Origin: Spirochaetales bacterium UBA4629
GTDB lineage: Bacteria > Spirochaetota > Spirochaetia > Sphaerochaetales > Sphaerochaetaceae
DNA length: 7,627 nucleotides
Assembly: GCA_002406055.1 (NCBI GenBank)
Contig: DHMZ01000043.1
Location: 9,299-16,925, forward strand
Direction of reading: 5' to 3'
The notes beneath the pieces are model-generated. The model saw only the letters and a program-made list of their open reading frames with translations, searched no databases and was not told where the DNA came from. Of the stretch, positions 4,998-7,627 are shown in pieces. Both the position numbers and the translations under genes were made by a program. Position 1 is the stretch's first letter; each line of letters opens with the position of its first letter.

Positions 4998-5027
4998 AAC
5001 AGACATGGGGGGGTGTCTGTTTTTTTT
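4998..5027 (+). terminator. Intrinsic terminator (probable attenuator) upstream of the RNA ligase gene
   Basis: AACAGACA 4998-5005 pairs perfectly with TGTCTGTT 5014-5021 around a loop of T plus seven G, followed by T through 5027. Only 32 bases separate the T-tract from the ligase ATG at 5060, and they contain the ribosome site but no promoter, so ligase transcription must pass through this terminator. A competing fold exists: CCCAT 4932-4936 with ATGGG 5005-5009, TCTGT 4946-4950 with ACAGA 4999-5003, and CCTAT 4958-4962 with ATAGG 4986-4990 are nested. The first two would consume the left arm and loop of the terminator. Each block is only 5 bp, so the antiterminator is tentative. Confidence 0.75.
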
Positions 5028-5059
5028 AACCTAAAACTACCGAACATAAAGGAGAAAAA

Positions 5060-6079
5060 ATGCACGATTTAGCAAAGGTTTCTAGAATTGAGTCAATAAG
5101 GCCAATTGAAGGAAAAGATAGGATAGAAATGGCAAAAGTTGAGAATTACAACACAATTATTGCCAAGGGAGAATACAATGTTGGAGATACTATAGTCTAT
5201 GTCTTCTATGATGCGATTCTTCCAGCAGACAATCCAGACTTTGAATTTTTAAGAGCTAGGTGTTATTCATCTAAATATGATGGCTACCGAATTAAACCAA
5301 TGAAAATGGGAGGAGAGATATCTGAAGGCCTTGTTCTTCCGTTGTTAGTTTTACCTAAAGGAAAAGAGTATAAGCTTGGGGATATCGTCACAGATGATTT
5401 AAGAATTAGAAGGTATGAGATTTTTGAAAGAATTCCTTCTGAAGTTGTTGGTGGTTATCCTCCTGGAATAAGCAAATCTGATGAAGATAATATTGAAAAG
5501 GTCATTTGTTATTACCCTAAATGGAAAGATATAGAGTTCTATGTTACTGAGAAAGTCGAAGGTAGTGCTGCAACTTGGATATATGAAAAAGAAAATGATG
5601 CTTTTAGAACATTTTCACATAATTGGGAAGTTGGAGATACTGGTCTTTGGTATGATGCAGCAATAAAGAATAATCTTAAGGAAAAAATGGCTTTATATTG
5701 CCTCAATCATAACATTAATACTCTTGTTTTACAGGGAGAGGTTATCGGTCCACTTGTTCAAAAGAATGTTTATAATTCATCTAAAAATGATTTATATATC
5801 TATGGAATGATGAGTATTGATGGACAAAGAAGTTCATTTAAAGAGCTTAAAGATGCATGCCTTGAAATGAACATAAAGATGGTTCCTATTATCAGCGAAT
5901 CAAGATTTATGAGCGATTCTATCGATACACTCTTAGCTGAAGCTGATGGCAAAAGCGTAATATATAATGTGCCAAGAGAGGGTCTTGTTTGGAGAGCAAC
6001 TAGTAGAGATATAGATGTTCACTTCAAAGTAAAAAGCAGGCCTTACAAGATTTGGTTTGAAAAGAAGAGCGTTCTTTGA
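5060..6079 (+). CDS. ATP-dependent RNA ligase, Rnl5 (Deinococcus DraRnl/DRB0094) family
   Basis: This 339-residue protein seals RNA ends (3'-OH to 5'-phosphate) through a ligase-AMP intermediate. Residues 1 to about 100 form the N-terminal OB-like domain characteristic of Rnl5 (IRPIEGKDRIEMAKV, AKGEYNVGDTIVYVFYDAIL, KMGGEISEGLVLPL). The nucleotidyltransferase domain follows: motif I K165-V-E-G-S with the AMP-accepting lysine, FSHNWEV, motif IIIa LQGEVIGP around E227, motif IV E307-G-L-V-W-R, and motif V H-F-K323-V-K325. All key residues are present, so activity is expected. DraRnl seals nicks in duplexes whose 3'-OH strand is RNA; repair of cleaved tRNA is a plausible role given the neighbouring tRNA genes, but is inference. 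The AAGGAG ribosome site lies eight bases before the ATG. Transcription appears to depend on passing the terminator at 4998. Confidence 0.9.
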   Translation: MHDLAKVSRIESIRPIEGKDRIEMAKVENYNTIIAKGEYNVGDTIVYVFYDAILPADNPDFEFLRARCYSSKYDGYRIKPMKMGGEISEGLVLPLLVLPKGKEYKLGDIVTDDLRIRRYEIFERIPSEVVGGYPPGISKSDEDNIEKVICYYPKWKDIEFYVTEKVEGSAATWIYEKENDAFRTFSHNWEVGDTGLWYDAAIKNNLKEKMALYCLNHNINTLVLQGEVIGPLVQKNVYNSSKNDLYIYGMMSIDGQRSSFKELKDACLEMNIKMVPIISESRFMSDSIDTLLAEADGKSVIYNVPREGLVWRATSRDIDVHFKVKSRPYKIWFEKKSVL

Positions 6080-6104
6080 CTTTAATAGGAATTATTTTTA
6101 AAAA
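6076..6104 (+). promoter_or_regulatory. Possible promoter of the NSS transporter gene
   Basis: TTGACT at 6076-6081 overlaps the ligase stop codon. It is followed by 17 bases and TAAAAA at 6099-6104 (four of six matches to TATAAT). Transcription would begin at about 6111, right at the base of the ribosome-site hairpin. The -10 is weak; read-through from the ligase is the alternative. Confidence 0.35.
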
Positions 6105-6112
6105 CTTGGTTG

Positions 6113-6167
6113 AATACTTCATGTTAAAACTCTAGATTAATTTTAAATAGATTTAACATGGAGTATT
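6113..6167 (+). promoter_or_regulatory. 16-bp stem burying the ribosome site of the NSS transporter gene
   Basis: AATACTTCATGTTAAA 6113-6128 pairs with TTTAACATGGAGTATT 6152-6167 over 16 continuous positions, with one G-U pair, around a 23-base loop. The GGAG Shine-Dalgarno (6160-6163) is entirely inside the right arm, and the ATG at 6169 follows after a single base. As RNA this should strongly repress translation unless opened. As DNA, the same dyad could be an operator. No alternative pairing partner is obvious in the short leader. Confidence 0.65.
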
Positions 6168-6168
6168 T

Positions 6169-7545
6169 ATGGAAGAAAACACTAATGTAGAGAAAAGAGG
6201 AAGTTTCTCTGGTGGTATTGGATATGTTCTATCTGTTGCTGGTTCAGCTGTGGGTCTTGGTAATATATGGCGTTTTCCATATCTAGCAGCAAAATATGGT
6301 GGGGGGATTTTTCTTCTTATTTATCTATTATTGGTAGTTACCTTCGGCTATGTATTTGTTGTATCAGAGACAACACTAGGACGCTTAACAAAGAAAAGTC
6401 CAGTCGGTGCTTTTCATGTTTTTGGTTCAAAGCTTCCTTTTTCAATAGGTGGATGGCTTAATGCCGTTATTCCAATGATTATTGTTCCATATTACTCTGT
6501 AATTGGTGGATGGGTACTAAAATACCTATTTGAATATCTAAGAGGAAACATGGCACTTCTTGCCACAGATGGATACTTTTCATCTTTCATTTCCTCTTCT
6601 TGGAATGTGGAATTGTGGTTTATCATATTCTCTGCATTTGTCTTCTTTACGATTCTTGCTGGTGTCGAAAATGGCGTAGAAAAGACATCCAAGTTCTTAA
6701 TGCCATTTTTAGTCGTTCTTGCAATCTTCGTAATGATATATTCTGTAACAAGACCGGGTGCAATAGAAGGTGTTAAGTACTTCTTAATTCCAAATTTCAA
6801 TAACTTTTCTTGGATGACAGTTGTTGCAGCTATGGGTCAAATGTTTTATTCACTTTCAATAGCTATGGGTATTTTATATACATATGGCTCTTATATGAAA
6901 AAGAGTGTTGATATAGAGAAAAGCACAACACAAGTTGAATTTTTCGACACTCTAATTGCTTTAATTGCAGGATTAATGATTATTCCAGCAGTATTCTCTT
7001 TTTCTAATGGAGATCTTTCTACCTTAAAGGCAGGGCCATCTCTCGCTTTTATTACTTTACCTAAAATTTTTAATAGTATGAAAGGTGGAGTTGTTGTTGC
7101 AATTGCTTTCTTTTTGATGTTTTTCTTTGCTGCAATAACTAGTGCGATATCTCTTTTGGAGACAAGTGTCTCTACACTTCAAGATGAGTTAAAGTGGAGT
7201 CGAAAAAAAGCAACATTACTTATGGTCGTAGTTATGCTTAGTATAGGTACTGCATCTTCATTTGGGTATGGAATATGGGGTAATGTTAGAATCCTTAGCA
7301 TGCAAATACTAGATTTCTTTGATTTTCTTACAAACTCAATAATGATGCCACTTGCAGCCTTGGCAACTGTTATTTTAATACTATTATGCGTTAAATTTAA
7401 CGCAATAGATAGTGAAGTTGAGCTATCATCTAAATTTAAAAGAAAGAGGATGTATCATTTTATTCTTAAGTATCTTTCAATTGCATTTATAACAATTATT
7501 CTCCTTTCTAGTATTGCAAATGTTTTTGGTTGGATAGTAATTTGA
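6169..7545 (+). CDS. Sodium-dependent amino-acid transporter, neurotransmitter:sodium symporter (NSS/LeuT) family
   Basis: This 458-residue inner-membrane protein couples Na+ entry to uptake of an amino acid or related solute. The hallmark broken TM1, GSAVGLGNIWRFPYLAAKYG, is at about residues 24-43 and includes the Na+ and substrate loop. TM6 has the unwound AAMGQMFYSLSIAMG segment, and TM8 carries FFAAITSAISLLE. I count about 11 hydrophobic segments, the number found in bacterial members such as MhsT and Tyt1. The family includes tryptophan and tyrosine transporters (TnaT, Tyt1), but substrate cannot be assigned by eye. The start follows GGAG at 6160-6163, which lies inside a long hairpin. 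It follows the RNA ligase on the same strand, though a separate transcription unit is possible. Confidence 0.92.
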   Translation: MEENTNVEKRGSFSGGIGYVLSVAGSAVGLGNIWRFPYLAAKYGGGIFLLIYLLLVVTFGYVFVVSETTLGRLTKKSPVGAFHVFGSKLPFSIGGWLNAVIPMIIVPYYSVIGGWVLKYLFEYLRGNMALLATDGYFSSFISSSWNVELWFIIFSAFVFFTILAGVENGVEKTSKFLMPFLVVLAIFVMIYSVTRPGAIEGVKYFLIPNFNNFSWMTVVAAMGQMFYSLSIAMGILYTYGSYMKKSVDIEKSTTQVEFFDTLIALIAGLMIIPAVFSFSNGDLSTLKAGPSLAFITLPKIFNSMKGGVVVAIAFFLMFFFAAITSAISLLETSVSTLQDELKWSRKKATLLMVVVMLSIGTASSFGYGIWGNVRILSMQILDFFDFLTNSIMMPLAALATVILILLCVKFNAIDSEVELSSKFKRKRMYHFILKYLSIAFITIILLSSIANVFGWIVI

Positions 7546-7556
7546 AGGATTAATAT

Positions 7557-7619
7557 ATGGTCATCTTTTGTTTGATTTTGTTTGATTACTTTTCATCTTT
7601 TATTTCTTTCATTATTTAA
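7557..7619 (+). CDS. Possible 20-residue hydrophobic mini-protein
   Basis: GAAGGA at 7544-7549 precedes ATG 7557, and the frame ends at TAA 7617-7619. The peptide (MVIFCLILFDYFSSFISFII) is almost wholly hydrophobic and long enough for one membrane helix. It starts 11 bases after the NSS transporter. Some NSS transporters (MetP) have a small membrane partner (MetS) encoded immediately downstream; this peptide is shorter and does not clearly resemble MetS. The T-rich sequence includes a repeated TTTTGTTTGAT, so the frame could be chance. Confidence 0.25.
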   Translation: MVIFCLILFDYFSSFISFII

Positions 7620-7627
7620 ATGTTTTT

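Noticed and set aside
4880..4999. 39-codon ORF overlapping the 22-codon leader in another frame
   Set aside because: It has no ribosome site of its own; the GGAGAG lies inside it and is placed for ATG 4896. Its stop touching the terminator stem is noted but may be chance.
5007..5013. G-quadruplex at the run of seven G
   Set aside because: A single run cannot make an intramolecular quadruplex; it is simply the loop of the terminator.
6121..6135. Four-codon ORF (ATG TTA AAA CTC TAG) in the NSS leader as a stalling peptide
   Set aside because: It has no Shine-Dalgarno and its start is inside the left arm of the hairpin; too short to support.
6492..6800. 102-codon open frame on the - strand
   Set aside because: It is antisense to the NSS transporter, whose motifs are continuous on the + strand; no independent support.

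Overview
The window is AT-rich bacterial DNA, with all convincing genes on the + strand. TGA is used as an ordinary stop, Shine-Dalgarno sites are strong, and the protein families (a short Fe-S RlmC/RlmD-type methyltransferase, a stand-alone prolyl-tRNA editing protein, TfoX-N and GyrI-like proteins, an NSS transporter) suggest a low-GC Firmicute (Clostridia or Erysipelotrichia type). The lineage is an inference from style, not from a marker gene.

Layout. 1-105: the 3' end of an ABC exporter, overlapping a 23S rRNA/tRNA uracil-5-methyltransferase gene (98-1258) that ends in a large terminator-like hairpin. 1492-1974: a YbaK/ProX-type aminoacyl-tRNA deacylase. 2104-2421 and 2438-3070: a TfoX N-terminal-domain protein and a GyrI-like protein, probably one operon. 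3071-3358: a gene-poor gap with at most a remnant on the - strand.

3359-6079 is the interesting part. A near-consensus promoter (3359-3387) leads into a 31-codon ORF with a strong ribosome site (3414-3509). Then come a small XRE-like protein (3561-3962), tRNA-Thr(UGU) (4022-4093), tRNA-Trp(CCA) (4101-4171), a second, paralogous XRE-like protein (4233-4811), a 22-codon ORF (4896-4964), an intrinsic terminator (4998-5027) and an Rnl5/DraRnl-type RNA ligase (5060-6079). The first leader ORF contains ACA ACA ACA TGG, the codons read by the two tRNAs encoded downstream. Its mRNA can fold into a chain of mutually exclusive stems whose last member can mask the ribosome site of the first XRE-like gene. 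The second short ORF and the terminator sit directly before the ligase, with too little room for a promoter after the terminator. I read the region as a candidate tRNA-damage or tRNA-shortage response cassette: translation of leader ORFs senses loss of tRNA-Thr/tRNA-Trp, and the operon supplies replacement tRNAs plus an RNA-sealing enzyme under two paralogous regulators or adaptors. Codons, tRNAs, ligase motifs and the terminator are seen directly; the sensing and rescue logic is inference.

6169-7545: a neurotransmitter:sodium symporter (NSS) family amino-acid transporter whose ribosome site is buried in a 16-bp stem, so it too looks regulated by RNA structure. A 20-codon hydrophobic ORF may follow it at the right edge.
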